Source: Chitinophagaceae bacterium
Lineage (GTDB): Bacteria > Bacteroidota > Bacteroidia > Chitinophagales > Chitinophagaceae
Direction: 5' to 3'
DNA: 64,000 bases
Assembly: GCA_016720585.1 (NCBI GenBank)
Contig: JADKKH010000006.1
Coordinates: 248,001 to 312,000, forward strand
Below the pieces are notes generated by a model. The model was given only the letters and a program-made list of their open reading frames with translations, did not search any database and was not told where the DNA came from. Below are positions 39,100 to 46,797 of this stretch, one piece after another (the first letter of the stretch is position 1; each line of letters starts with the position of its first letter). Both the position numbers and the translations under genes were made by a program.

Positions 39100-40214
39100 G
39101 AACTTTAAAATTTTTATTACAAAAAGAATTCCGCCAGATATTCAGAGACCCCTCTATTCTCCGGGTGATATTGATCATGCCCGTTATCCAGTTACTGATA
39201 CTGCCCTGGGCCGCAGATTATGAGATGAAGAATATCAAACTGGCCGTGGTGGATCAGGATCATTCTGATTATTCCCGCCAGTTGATTAATAAGATCACTT
39301 CATCCGGTTATTTTATTTTAACGGATTATACCGATTCGTATAATGCCTCGCTGAAACAGATTGAAAGGGATAAAGCGGATCTGGTTTTACAGATTCCCGA
39401 TAATTTTGAAAAGGAATTGGTTAAAGAGGACGAGGCAACACTTTTTATGGCCTTAAATGCGATAAATGGTGTGAAAGCAAACCTGGGGGGAGCCTATTTA
39501 CGGACCATCATCCAGGACTTTAACCGGGAAGTACGAACAGAATGGATTCAGTTCCCCCGTTTCAGTCCCGAAACTCAAATTGAAGTGGTTTCTTCCAACT
39601 GGTTTAACCCGCTGATGAATTATAAATATTTTATGGTGCCGGGTATCCTGGTTATACTCTTAACGATGGTGGGACTTAACCTGGCCGCTATCAATATCGT
39701 AAAGGAAAAAGAGATTGGTACTATTGAACAGATAAATGTAACACCGATAAAAAAATATCATTTTATCCTGGGGAAACTGATCCCTTTCTGGATATTGGGA
39801 CTGGTGGTCTTAACCATTGGGCTTACTATATCCCGGTTATTTTACGGAATTATTCCCGCGGGAAGTTTTGTTACCATTTATGTCTTTGCGGCCGTGTACC
39901 TGCTGGCAGTGCTTGGTTTGGGATTGTTATTATCAACTTTTTCCAGCAACCAGCAACAGTCCATGTTACTTTCTTTCTTCCTGATGATGATCTTCATCCT
40001 GTTGGGTGGATTATATACTTCCATCGACAGTATGCCGGAATGGGCTAAATGGATAACCCGTTTCAACCCGGTATCCTATTTCATTGAAGTCATGCGGATG
40101 GTCGTGTTAAAAGGAAGTAACCTTGCGGATATTAAATATCATTTATTTTCCATGCTTGGATTTGCGGCAGTATTTAATACCTGGGCCGTAATCAGTTACC
40201 GCAAAAGAAGTTAA
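39096..40214 (+). CDS. ABC-2 type permease (YbhR-like)
   Basis: 372 residues, paralogous to the previous gene with the same topology: periplasmic domain (AVVDQDHSDYSRQLINKI), NIVKEKEIGTIEQINVTPI coupling region, and LLGGLYTSIDSMPEWAKW before the last helix. Completes the TetR-TolC-HlyD-ABC-ABC-permease-permease operon. Likely exports hydrophobic drugs or envelope-active compounds; substrate not deducible. Confidence 0.92.
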   Translation: MRTLKFLLQKEFRQIFRDPSILRVILIMPVIQLLILPWAADYEMKNIKLAVVDQDHSDYSRQLINKITSSGYFILTDYTDSYNASLKQIERDKADLVLQIPDNFEKELVKEDEATLFMALNAINGVKANLGGAYLRTIIQDFNREVRTEWIQFPRFSPETQIEVVSSNWFNPLMNYKYFMVPGILVILLTMVGLNLAAINIVKEKEIGTIEQINVTPIKKYHFILGKLIPFWILGLVVLTIGLTISRLFYGIIPAGSFVTIYVFAAVYLLAVLGLGLLLSTFSSNQQQSMLLSFFLMMIFILLGGLYTSIDSMPEWAKWITRFNPVSYFIEVMRMVVLKGSNLADIKYHLFSMLGFAAVFNTWAVISYRKRS

Positions 40215-40273
40215 GCAGATTATTACTGAATTTTATCCTCCGGGGAATAACTTATAACACTATAACCTGAAAT

Positions 40274-40552
40274 TTATCTTCCTTCCGATGCATCTTCACA
40301 TTTGTTGACCTCTTTTTCAACTTCTTTCATAAAAGCCTCGTCATTTTTGTATTTGGCTTCCATTTCATTTTCAAACTTATCTAACGCCGCTTTAGTGGCA
40401 TCTTTTTCAGGGCCATCGGCAGCCCGGAAGGCTTTCCCGTTCAGATCGCACCATTTTTGGGCAATGGATGCAGCAGAATCTTTTTTACCGCCGCAGGATA
40501 TTACGGCCAGACAAAGCAGGAATGCACCTGTAATGAATAATTTTTTTTTCAT
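40274..40552 (-). CDS. Small lipoprotein
   Basis: 92 residues. Lipobox CLAVISCGGKK, then a helical, charged mature part with two Cys (AQKWCDLNGKAFRA, then VEKEVNKCEDASEGR) that could form a disulfide. Unknown function. Convergent with the efflux operon and divergent from the next gene. Confidence 0.65.
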   Translation of the reverse strand: MKKKLFITGAFLLCLAVISCGGKKDSAASIAQKWCDLNGKAFRAADGPEKDATKAALDKFENEMEAKYKNDEAFMKEVEKEVNKCEDASEGR

Positions 40553-40691
40553 GTGTGGTTTGTTTACTGATTAAAGGATCATTAAAAATACGGTTTTCAA
40601 TGAAAAAAAGGAGGGAGACAACTATTTTCCCGAAAAGTCATTTCGCAGTATTTATAATCTTTTTTATATTCGGTTATTAAAACGAGTTGCT

Positions 40692-41087
40692 ATGCTAAAA
40701 ATTGGAAGTTTAAAGTCCGGCGGTATTATTTCAGTAAATGATGAAGGGATTATGCGGGAAGGAACGGTTGTCAGTGTAAGCCATGAAGAAAACCAGGCAT
40801 TGGTGGATAACGGCGTTCAGGAGTTCTGGTATAACCCGGAAGAGATGTTTGCCGTGCCTCTTGATGACAGCCAGTTGCTAAAACTGGGCTTTACCCGGGA
40901 GGAAACCGGTGGTGGCGTAAAGTATAAAAAAGACTCTTTCCGGTTAGTGACCCCCAAAAATGGGGATTTTTCAAATATCGAGATGTGGTGGCGGGAGGAC
41001 AGGCGGAATTTCGATACCCCGCTGGGAGTTCATGAACTTCAGAACCTGTACCTGGACATGACTAAAGCCCACCTGGACAAGCTTTAA
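40692..41087 (+). CDS. Conserved-looking hypothetical protein
   Basis: 131 residues, soluble, no signal peptide. It opens with a short beta barrel-like segment (IGSLKSGGIISVNDEGIMREG, then ALVDNGVQEFWYNPEEM) and ends LGVHELQNLYLDMTKAHLDKL. I do not recognise a named family; similar short proteins seem common in Chitinophagaceae. Good codon use and spacing support it as a real gene. A hairpin terminator follows at 41135. Confidence 0.6.
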   Translation: MLKIGSLKSGGIISVNDEGIMREGTVVSVSHEENQALVDNGVQEFWYNPEEMFAVPLDDSQLLKLGFTREETGGGVKYKKDSFRLVTPKNGDFSNIEMWWREDRRNFDTPLGVHELQNLYLDMTKAHLDKL

Positions 41088-41134
41088 CAACTCACCAGGC
41101 CCCCTTTTTGCCAGGGTAACCCCCTTTTCCACAT

Positions 41135-41165
41135 AACCCCTAAAAATAATCGGGGTTATTTCTTT
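41135..41165 (+). terminator. Terminator upstream of infA
   Basis: AACCCC / GGGGTT stem (41135-41140 with 41152-41157) around a loop of about 11 bases, then ATTTCTTTTTT. Separates the preceding gene from the ribosomal operon. Confidence 0.6.
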
Positions 41166-41182
41166 TTTAGACCTGATACTCC

Positions 41183-41190
41183 TACCTTTG
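41183..41190 (+). promoter_or_regulatory. -7 promoter box (TACCTTTG) of the infA-rplQ operon
   Basis: A perfect TAnnTTTG box followed by CATTCC. A T-rich -33-like stretch (CTTTTTTAG) lies about 20 bases upstream. Transcription would start close to 41196, giving a leader of about 10 bases before the infA ATG at 41206. Confidence 0.72.
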
Positions 41191-41205
41191 CATTCCGAAA
41201 AAATT

Positions 41206-41424
41206 ATGTCGAAACAACCCCTTATTAAACAAGATGGTACGATCATAGAGGCCTTATCCAACGCCATGTTCAGGGTTAAACTTGAAAACGGGCATGAAAT
41301 ACTGGCAACCATTTCGGGGAAAATGAGAATGCATTATATCCGCATTCTTCCGGGAGATAAAGTGGGCGTGGAGTTATCGCCATATGATTTAACAAGAGGA
41401 AGAATCAATTTTAGGTACAAATAA
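41206..41424 (+). CDS. infA: Translation initiation factor IF-1
   Basis: 72 residues from MSKQPLIKQDG (41206); an upstream frame extension to 41188 crosses the promoter and is rejected. S1/OB fold: GTIIEALSNAMFRVKLENGHE, ISGKMRMHYIRILPGDKVGVELSPYDL and RGRINFRYK. Binds the 30S A site during initiation. First gene of the operon. Confidence 0.97.
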   Translation: MSKQPLIKQDGTIIEALSNAMFRVKLENGHEILATISGKMRMHYIRILPGDKVGVELSPYDLTRGRINFRYK

Positions 41425-41434
41425 TTTGATTGTT

Positions 41435-41551
41435 ATGAAAGTAAGAGCATCTATTAAAAAACGCAGTGTCGATTGTAAAATAGTTCGTCGCAAAGGCGTA
41501 CTGTTTGTTATTAACAAAAAAAATCCCCGCTTCAAGCAAAGACAAGGATAA
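41435..41551 (+). CDS. rpmJ: 50S ribosomal protein bL36
   Basis: 38 residues: MKVRASIKKRSVDCKIVRRK, continuing GVLFVINKKNPRFKQRQG. Zinc-ribbon family with only one clear Cys, as in the zinc-free (C-minus) forms. 10 bases after infA. Too short for routine frame lists but certain by content and position. Confidence 0.95.
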   Translation: MKVRASIKKRSVDCKIVRRKGVLFVINKKNPRFKQRQG

Positions 41552-41640
41552 GAAGTCTGGAGTCTGGAGTCTTGAGTCAATAGTAAAACCATGAACAACA
41601 GAAGCCAACAACAAACTATAAACAACAAACTATAAACAAA
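41552..41640. repeat. Degenerate repeats in the rpmJ-rpsM spacer
   Basis: Two families side by side: GGAGTC-type units (GAAGTCTGGAGTCTGGAGTC at 41552-41571, then TTGAGTC), and the direct repeat AACAACAAACTATAAAC, twice at 41607-41637. The GGAGTC units recur at 42026, 44463 and, in a coding region, 50773. Confidence 0.75.
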
Positions 41641-41644
41641 TAAT

Positions 41645-42025
41645 ATGGCTCGTATTGCCGGTGTTGACTTACCAAAAAATAAAAGAGGCGAAATTGGACT
41701 TACCTATATCTATGGTATCGGCCCCTCTACTGCCAAGTACATTCTTGATAAGCATACTATTGACCGTAACAAGAAAGTACATGAGTGGAATGACGAAGAA
41801 CTGACAGCAATACGTAATACGATTACGGAAGAGCTGAAAGTGGAAGGTCAGTTACGTTCTGAAGTACAGACAAGCATTAAGCGGTTGCTGGATATTGCCT
41901 GCTATCGCGGACTTCGTCATCGTAAAGGACTTCCTGTTCGTGGTCAGCGTACCAAAACAAACAGCCGTACCCGGAAAGGTAAGAGAAAGACTGTGGCGGG
42001 TAAGAAGAAGGCAGCGAAGAAATAG
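41645..42025 (+). CDS. rpsM: 30S ribosomal protein uS13
   Basis: 126 residues. RIAGVDLPKNKRGEIGLTYI, YGIGPSTAKYIL, and the C-terminal RGLRHRKGLPVRGQRTKTN, RTRKGKRKTVAGKKKAAKK. Head of the 30S subunit, contacts the P-site tRNA and bridge B1. Normal length. Confidence 0.98.
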   Translation: MARIAGVDLPKNKRGEIGLTYIYGIGPSTAKYILDKHTIDRNKKVHEWNDEELTAIRNTITEELKVEGQLRSEVQTSIKRLLDIACYRGLRHRKGLPVRGQRTKTNSRTRKGKRKTVAGKKKAAKK

Positions 42026-42195
42026 TCTTGAGTCTGGAGTTTAGAGTCCCGGATTCATAATTATAAGACTTGCATTTAACATGAATCAATTTCGGATCGC
42101 TTCGTAAGTCAGCAGGAGGATTGATTCAGTTCCGGGTTCTTTTAAGAAGCCGGGATAAATTTTGAAAATTAAAAGATTACCTCAGAACAAAAATT
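42026..42195. repeat. rpsM-rpsK spacer with GGAGTC repeats and hairpins
   Basis: GGAGTC-type units at 42026-42049 (TCTTGAGTCTGGAGTTTAGAGTC). Beyond these, an inverted repeat TGAATCAAT / ATTGATTCA (about 42080 and 42118) and a second one, CCGGGTTCTT / AAGAAGCCGG, lie in the 5' leader of rpsK. They could be leader structure or decayed repeats. Confidence 0.55.
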
Positions 42196-42609
42196 ATGGC
42201 AAAAGCACAAGCACAACAGGCAGTCAGCGCAAAAGCAGCTGCTAAGAAAAGAGTGGTAAAAGTGGATTCTTATGGGGATGCACACATTTCCGCAACATTC
42301 AACAACATTATCATCAGCCTTACAAACAAAAACGGCCAGGTAGTTGCCTGGAGCAGTGCCGGTAAAATGGGTTTTAAGGGTTCTAAAAAGAATACCCCTT
42401 ATGCTGCACAGATGGCTGCTGCCGATGCTGCCAAAACAGCATTTGATGCCGGTCTGAAAAGAGTGGATGTTTATGTAAAAGGTCCGGGTGCAGGACGGGA
42501 AAGTTCCATCCGTTCTTTATCACAGTCCGGGATTGAAATTGTGATGATAAAAGACGTGACGCCGATGCCACACAACGGCTGCCGTCCGCCCAAGAAGAGA
42601 AGAGTTTAA
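42196..42609 (+). CDS. rpsK: 30S ribosomal protein uS11
   Basis: 137 residues. Family core: DAHISATFNNIIISLTNKNG, WSSAGKMGFKGSKKNTPYAA, VYVKGPGAGRESSIRSL and DVTPMPHNGCRPPKKRRV. Platform of the 30S subunit. The Ala/Lys-rich N-terminus is typical of Bacteroidota. Confidence 0.98.
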   Translation: MAKAQAQQAVSAKAAAKKRVVKVDSYGDAHISATFNNIIISLTNKNGQVVAWSSAGKMGFKGSKKNTPYAAQMAAADAAKTAFDAGLKRVDVYVKGPGAGRESSIRSLSQSGIEIVMIKDVTPMPHNGCRPPKKRRV

Positions 42610-42618
42610 GGCCCATAT

Positions 42619-42636
42619 CTCCGCCAACTGGCGGAG
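42619..42636. repeat. Palindrome CTCCGCCAACTGGCGGAG
   Basis: 7-bp arms around AACT, directly after rpsK. A close copy, CTCCGCCAACCGGCGGAA, is at 54683-54700 in another intergenic region. Could form a hairpin in RNA. Confidence 0.65.
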
Positions 42637-42774
42637 CGTAAGGGATTTTATATAGTTATAATTGCGCTGAAAGGATCAGCGTAGTTCATTTAAAAAAAGG
42701 GTGCCCGATTAATTTTTTACGATTTTTTACCGATCGTAGCACCGTTACAAAAAAAATCGAAATGAATAAAAACT

Positions 42775-43380
42775 ATGGCACGTTACACAGGTCCAAAGAC
42801 CAAGATTTCACGTCGTTTTGGCGAACCTATATTAGGTAATGGGAAGTGGCTGGATAAAAACAGCAACCCGCCGGGTCAGCATGGCCCCTCCAAGAAACGT
42901 AAGACATTAGGCGAATACGCCTTGCAGCTCCGCGAAAAGCAAAAAGCAAAATACTCGTATGGAGTATTGGAGAAACAATTCCGTAAAACATTTGAGGAAG
43001 CATCCCGCCGCAAAGGTGTAACAGGTGAGAACCTGATTAAACTGCTGGAAGCACGCCTGGATAATACCGTATTCCGTATGGGTATTGCCCCGAGCCGTCC
43101 TGCTGCCCGCCAGTTGGTTAGCCATAAGCATATCGAAGTAAATGGGGATGTATTAAACGTTCCTTCCTACCAGATGAAACCAGGTGATGTGATCACGATC
43201 AAGGAAGGAAGCAAAGGAAGAACTTCCATTACCAGCGTTGTTCGCGGTAAAAATCCAAAATTCAGCTGGCTGGACTGGAGTGAGACCGAACTGAAAGGTA
43301 CGTTCATCACCTATCCTGAAAGGGAAAGTGTTCCGGAGAATATCAAGGAGCAGCTGATCGTGGAATTGTATAGTAAGTAA
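42775..43380 (+). CDS. rpsD: 30S ribosomal protein uS4
   Basis: 201 residues. MARYTGPKTKISRRFGEPIL, KKRKTLGEYALQLREKQKAK, an S4 domain (LDNTVFRMGIAPSRPAARQL, SHKHIEVNGDVLNVPSY) and the usual end ENIKEQLIVELYSK. Nucleates 30S assembly by binding 16S rRNA. A hairpin-rich 165-base leader precedes it. Confidence 0.98.
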   Translation: MARYTGPKTKISRRFGEPILGNGKWLDKNSNPPGQHGPSKKRKTLGEYALQLREKQKAKYSYGVLEKQFRKTFEEASRRKGVTGENLIKLLEARLDNTVFRMGIAPSRPAARQLVSHKHIEVNGDVLNVPSYQMKPGDVITIKEGSKGRTSITSVVRGKNPKFSWLDWSETELKGTFITYPERESVPENIKEQLIVELYSK

Positions 43381-43382
43381 AG

Positions 43383-43458
43383 TTGAATGGTGAATAGTGA
43401 ATGGAGTTCACAGCTTGCAGGAATCTAAAATCATCAATCTAAAATCTAAAATAATAAT
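43383..43458. repeat. Degenerate repeats in the rpsD-rpoA spacer
   Basis: TGAATGG-TGAATAG-TGAATGG at 43384-43404, then AATCTAAAATCATCAATCTAAAATCTAAAA at 43422-43451. The second unit resembles 30967-31000. Confidence 0.65.
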
Positions 43459-44460
43459 ATGGCCATTTTAAATTTCCAGAAGCCTGATAAGATCATTCTG
43501 CAGAAAGCAAGTGATTTCGAAGCTCAATTTGAATTTCGTCCTTTGGAACCCGGATACGGCGTAACTATTGGTAATGCACTGCGCCGCGTATTACTGAATT
43601 CGCTGGAAGGTTATGCGATCATAGGTGTGAAAATTGAAGGGGTTGAACATGAGTTTGCAACTATGAAAGGCATCAGCGAAGATGTTGTAGAAATTTTTCT
43701 GAACCTGAAGCAGGTCCGTTTTAAGAAAGCGGTGGATCATGAGGTTTCCAACGAAAAGATCATGTTGTCCATAAAAAACAAAACCGAATTTACGGCCGGT
43801 ATGATAAGCGAAGGCACGCATACGTTCCAGATAATGAACCCGGATCTATTGATTTGTACACTGGATTCATCTGCCCGTATGGATGTGGAACTGACCATTG
43901 GTAAAGGCCGTGGATATGTACCTGCAGAAGATAACAAACCAAAAGATGCCCCGCTGGGTTATATTCCTATTGATTCGATCTTTACGCCGATCAAGAATGT
44001 GAAATACACGATTGAGAATACACGTGTGGAGCAAAGGACCGACTTTGAAAAGCTCATCATGGAAGTTTCAACAGATGGTACAATTCATCCGGAAGAAGCG
44101 GTGAAGCAGGCCTCCAGGATCCTGATCCAGCACCTGATGATCATTACAGACGAGAATATCACTTTTGATAATAAGGAAGAAAAGAAAGAGGATATGGTGG
44201 ATGAGCAGACTTTACAACTACGTAAAGTTCTGAAGACTCCATTGGAAGACCTGGATCTTTCTGTAAGGGCCTTCAACTGTCTGAAAGCAGCGAAAATCAA
44301 TTCACTGAGTGAGCTGGTACAGTATGAGCAGGAAGACCTGATGAAATTCCGGAATTTCGGTCAGAAATCACTGGCAGAAATTGAACAGGTGCTTACCGAA
44401 AGAGGTCTGCATTTTGGAATGGATCTAATTAAGTTGGGTATTGATCCAAGCGAATTTTAA
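43459..44460 (+). CDS. rpoA: DNA-directed RNA polymerase subunit alpha
   Basis: 333 residues, normal. N-terminal dimer domain (FEAQFEFRPLEPGYGVTIGN, LRRVLLNSLEGYAI) and C-terminal helix-hairpin-helix domain (LDLSVRAFNCLKAAKINSLS, LMKFRNFGQKSLAEIEQVL). Scaffold for polymerase assembly. Confidence 0.98.
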   Translation: MAILNFQKPDKIILQKASDFEAQFEFRPLEPGYGVTIGNALRRVLLNSLEGYAIIGVKIEGVEHEFATMKGISEDVVEIFLNLKQVRFKKAVDHEVSNEKIMLSIKNKTEFTAGMISEGTHTFQIMNPDLLICTLDSSARMDVELTIGKGRGYVPAEDNKPKDAPLGYIPIDSIFTPIKNVKYTIENTRVEQRTDFEKLIMEVSTDGTIHPEEAVKQASRILIQHLMIITDENITFDNKEEKKEDMVDEQTLQLRKVLKTPLEDLDLSVRAFNCLKAAKINSLSELVQYEQEDLMKFRNFGQKSLAEIEQVLTERGLHFGMDLIKLGIDPSEF

Positions 44461-44462
44461 AA

Positions 44463-44638
44463 TGAGTCAGGAGTTCAGAGTCGAGAGTCAGGAGTCCTGA
44501 CCAATGACTAAAGACTCCCGACTATTCAATAACAGTAGGTTGTAATTCCTGACACGGTACAACCGAATCTTTTTTTAACTATAATTTGGAGTGTTGCTCA
44601 TTAGCAAATCAGCACATTATCAAATTAGCAAATTAAAA
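44463..44638. repeat. Degenerate repeats in the rpoA-rplQ spacer
   Basis: GGAGTC-type units in both orientations at 44463-44524 (TGAGTCAGGAGTTCAGAGTC, GAGAGTCAGGAGTCCTGACC, then GACTAAAGACTCCCGACT), and AGCAAATTA-type units at 44598-44637 (TTAGCAAATCAGCACATTAT, CAAATTAGCAAATTAAAA). Confidence 0.75.
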
Positions 44639-44642
44639 CGTC

Positions 44643-45143
44643 ATGCGTCACGGAGACAAAATAAAAAATTTAGGCAGAAAGAAAGCACACAGAGATGCTT
44701 TGCTGAGTAACCTGGCCTGTCAGCTGATCCAGTACAAAAGAATCGTAACCACTACCGCAAAAGCAAAAGCTTTACGGGTTTATGTGGAGCCACTGATCAC
44801 CAAAGGGAAGGAAAATACTACACATCAGCGCCGGGTGGTATTCAGTTACCTGCAGGATAAAGAAGCGATCAAAGAATTATTCGGTGCAGTAGCCGAGAAA
44901 GTTGCTGGCCGCCCGGGTGGTTATACACGTATCATCAAGTTAGGAGCACGGGTTGGTGATAATGCTGAAACTGCCATGATTGAACTGGTTGATTTCAACG
45001 ACATTTATGGTAAGGGTAAAGGTGAAGCGAAAGCAGTAGCCAAGAAAACCCGTCGTGCCGGTAGTACCAAAAAGAAAACCGATGCTGCCCCCGAAAAAAC
45101 AGAAGAGGCGACTGCAACAGAAACAAAGAAAAAGGCAGAATAA
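44643..45143 (+). CDS. rplQ: 50S ribosomal protein bL17
   Basis: 166 residues: core MRHGDKIKNLGRKKAHRDAL, NLACQLIQYKRIVTTTAKAK, and KLGARVGDNAETAMIELVDF. The C-terminal Ala/Lys/Glu-rich extension (about residues 125-166) is a feature of Bacteroidota L17. Last gene of the operon, with a strong terminator 24 bases on. Confidence 0.98.
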   Translation: MRHGDKIKNLGRKKAHRDALLSNLACQLIQYKRIVTTTAKAKALRVYVEPLITKGKENTTHQRRVVFSYLQDKEAIKELFGAVAEKVAGRPGGYTRIIKLGARVGDNAETAMIELVDFNDIYGKGKGEAKAVAKKTRRAGSTKKKTDAAPEKTEEATATETKKKAE

Positions 45144-45167
45144 TATCATTTACATTTCTCTCATACG

Positions 45168-45194
45168 GGCCCTGGTTTTTCCAGGGCCTTTTTT
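45168..45194 (+). terminator. Terminator of the ribosomal/rpoA operon
   Basis: GGCCCTGG-TTTTT-CCAGGGCC stem-loop followed by TTTTTT: a canonical intrinsic terminator. Confidence 0.93.
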
Positions 45195-45262
45195 ATTGCC
45201 TGTGAAAAAGTATTTGTTCATAATCTATCCTGAATCATTTTCTTTGCAGAACCTTTTTAATT

Positions 45263-46370
45263 ATGCAAGACAAACCTATTCCCGCTGTTTTATTATTAGC
45301 CGATGGAACCTTTGCACACGGGCAGGCATTTGGAGCTATTGGCACCACAACCGGTGAAATATGTTTCAACACCGGGATGACCGGCTACCAGGAAGTATTT
45401 ACCGACCCTGAGTTATTTTGGCCAGATACTGATCATGAACAGTGCCCATATCGGTAACTATGGAGTAAAGGACCAGGATGTAGAATCAAACAGCGTTAAG
45501 ATCAATGGTTTGATCGGGAAAAACCTGGAAGACCAGTATTCAAGAAAAATGGCGAATGGTTCTTTAAATGAATACCTGAAAGTTAATAAAATTGTTTCCA
45601 TAGAAGGTGTAGACACAAGAGCCTTGGTGGCACATGTAAGAACCAAAGGTGCGATGAACTGCATCATTTCTTCTGAAACAACAGATATTGAACTATTAAA
45701 AAATAAACTGGCTGAAGTGCCGGATATGGACGGACTGGAACTGGCTTCTAAGGTCAGTACGAAACAATCCTATGAAATGGGAGAACCAAAATCGGCGATC
45801 CGGATCGCTGTGATGGATTACGGAGTGAAAAGAAATATTTTAAACTGCCTGGTGGAAAGAGGCGCTTATGTAAAAGTATTTCCTGCAAAGACACCTCTGG
45901 CAGAAGTAAAACAATTTAAGCCTGATGGTTATTTTATTTCCAATGGTCCCGGTGACCCGGCGCCCATGGATTATGCAGTTATCACCTTAAAACAAATACT
46001 ACAAGAAGAGAAACCTGTGTTTGGAATTTGTCTCGGGCATCAGTTGCTCGCTTTGGCAAATGATATTCCCACTTTTAAAATGCACCACGGGCATCGGGGA
46101 TTAAATCACCCGGTGAAGAATATCATTTCCGGCCGGTCAGAAATTACTACTCAAAATCATGGTTTTGGGGTGGATCCGGAAGCGGTGAAAAAAGCCGGTC
46201 ATATCGAAATAACCCATGTAAACCTGAATGATCAGTCCATCGAAGGAATCCGGGTAAAAGGAAAGCCGGCTTTCTCTGTGCAATATCACCCGGAAGCTAC
46301 GCCGGGGCCGCACGACTCAAGATATTTGTTTGATGAATTTATTGAACTGATAAAGGCACAGAAGAACTAA
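45263..46370 (+). CDS. carA: Carbamoyl-phosphate synthase small subunit, one frameshift
   Basis: About 369 residues. The N-terminal domain (AVLLLADGTFAHGQAFGAIG, GEICFNTGMTGYQEVFTDP) is cut by one extra T at 45413-45414; removing it joins DPEYFGQILIMNSAHIGNYG. The glutamine amidotransferase domain is intact: FISNGPGDPAPMDYA, FGICLGHQLLALA (catalytic Cys), TTQNHGFGVD and QYHPEATPGPHDS (His, Glu). It releases ammonia from glutamine for carbamoyl phosphate (pyrimidine, arginine synthesis) with CarB, which is not in this window. Open pieces are 45263-45457 and 45435-46370. Confidence 0.92.
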
Positions 46371-46375
46371 TTTTT

Positions 46376-46457
46376 GAACCACGGAGGCACAAAGGCACAA
46401 AGCAGTATGGTGGTTTTCTCTGTGTTTCTCTGTGTGCTGGGTGTCTCTGTGGTTTTC
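46376..46457. repeat. Solo imperfect palindrome of the CCACRGAGGCACAAAG type
   Basis: Left arm AACCACGGAGGCACAAAGGC (46377-46396, extending to 46402) and a right arm whose reverse complement reads AACCACAGAGACACCCAGCA, then CACAGAGAAACACAGAG. It resembles the repeats at both ends of the GxxExxY gene (48241-48280, 48682-48720) but has no gene inside. Confidence 0.65.
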
Positions 46458-46497
46458 CTTCCAGCCGTACAACCCATATTTTGTTTAAATTCGGAAA

Positions 46498-46773
46498 ATG
46501 AAAATTGCAATCATCAACGGCCCCAACCTGAACCTGCTCGGTAAACGGGAAACAGATATTTACGGCAATATATCCTTTGAGGAATTTCTTGAAACGCTCC
46601 GGAAAAAATATGCCCCCATTGAAATCCACTATTTTCAAAGTAATGTGGAAGGGGAGTTGATCAATGAATTGCAAAGGGCAGGGTTTGAGTACAACGGTAT
46701 TGTGTTGAATCCCGGCGGTTACACCCATACCTCAGTAGCCATTGGCGATGCCGTTGCTGCTATTACAGCATAG
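46498..46773 (+). CDS. aroQ: 3-dehydroquinate dehydratase type II, C-terminally truncated
   Basis: 91 residues against about 140 in the family. Present: IINGPNLNLLGKRETDIYG with the lid Arg and catalytic Tyr, FQSNVEGELINELQRAGFEY, and VLNPGGYTHTSVAIGDAVAA. The frame then stops at once (ITA, TAG), removing the part with the catalytic His (normally E-V-H-x-S-N) and the substrate-binding Arg. No other frame in the 24 bases before the next gene restores it, so about 50 codons are absent, by real deletion or assembly loss. As written the shikimate-pathway enzyme would be inactive. Confidence 0.85.
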   Translation: MKIAIINGPNLNLLGKRETDIYGNISFEEFLETLRKKYAPIEIHYFQSNVEGELINELQRAGFEYNGIVLNPGGYTHTSVAIGDAVAAITA

Positions 46774-46797
46774 TATTATTAGCTATAATTTTGCGAC

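Noticed and set aside
41552..41640. CRISPR array from the spaced GGAGTC repeats
   Set aside because: Units are short and degenerate, without regular repeats of 24-40 bases or unique spacers, and no cas genes are present.
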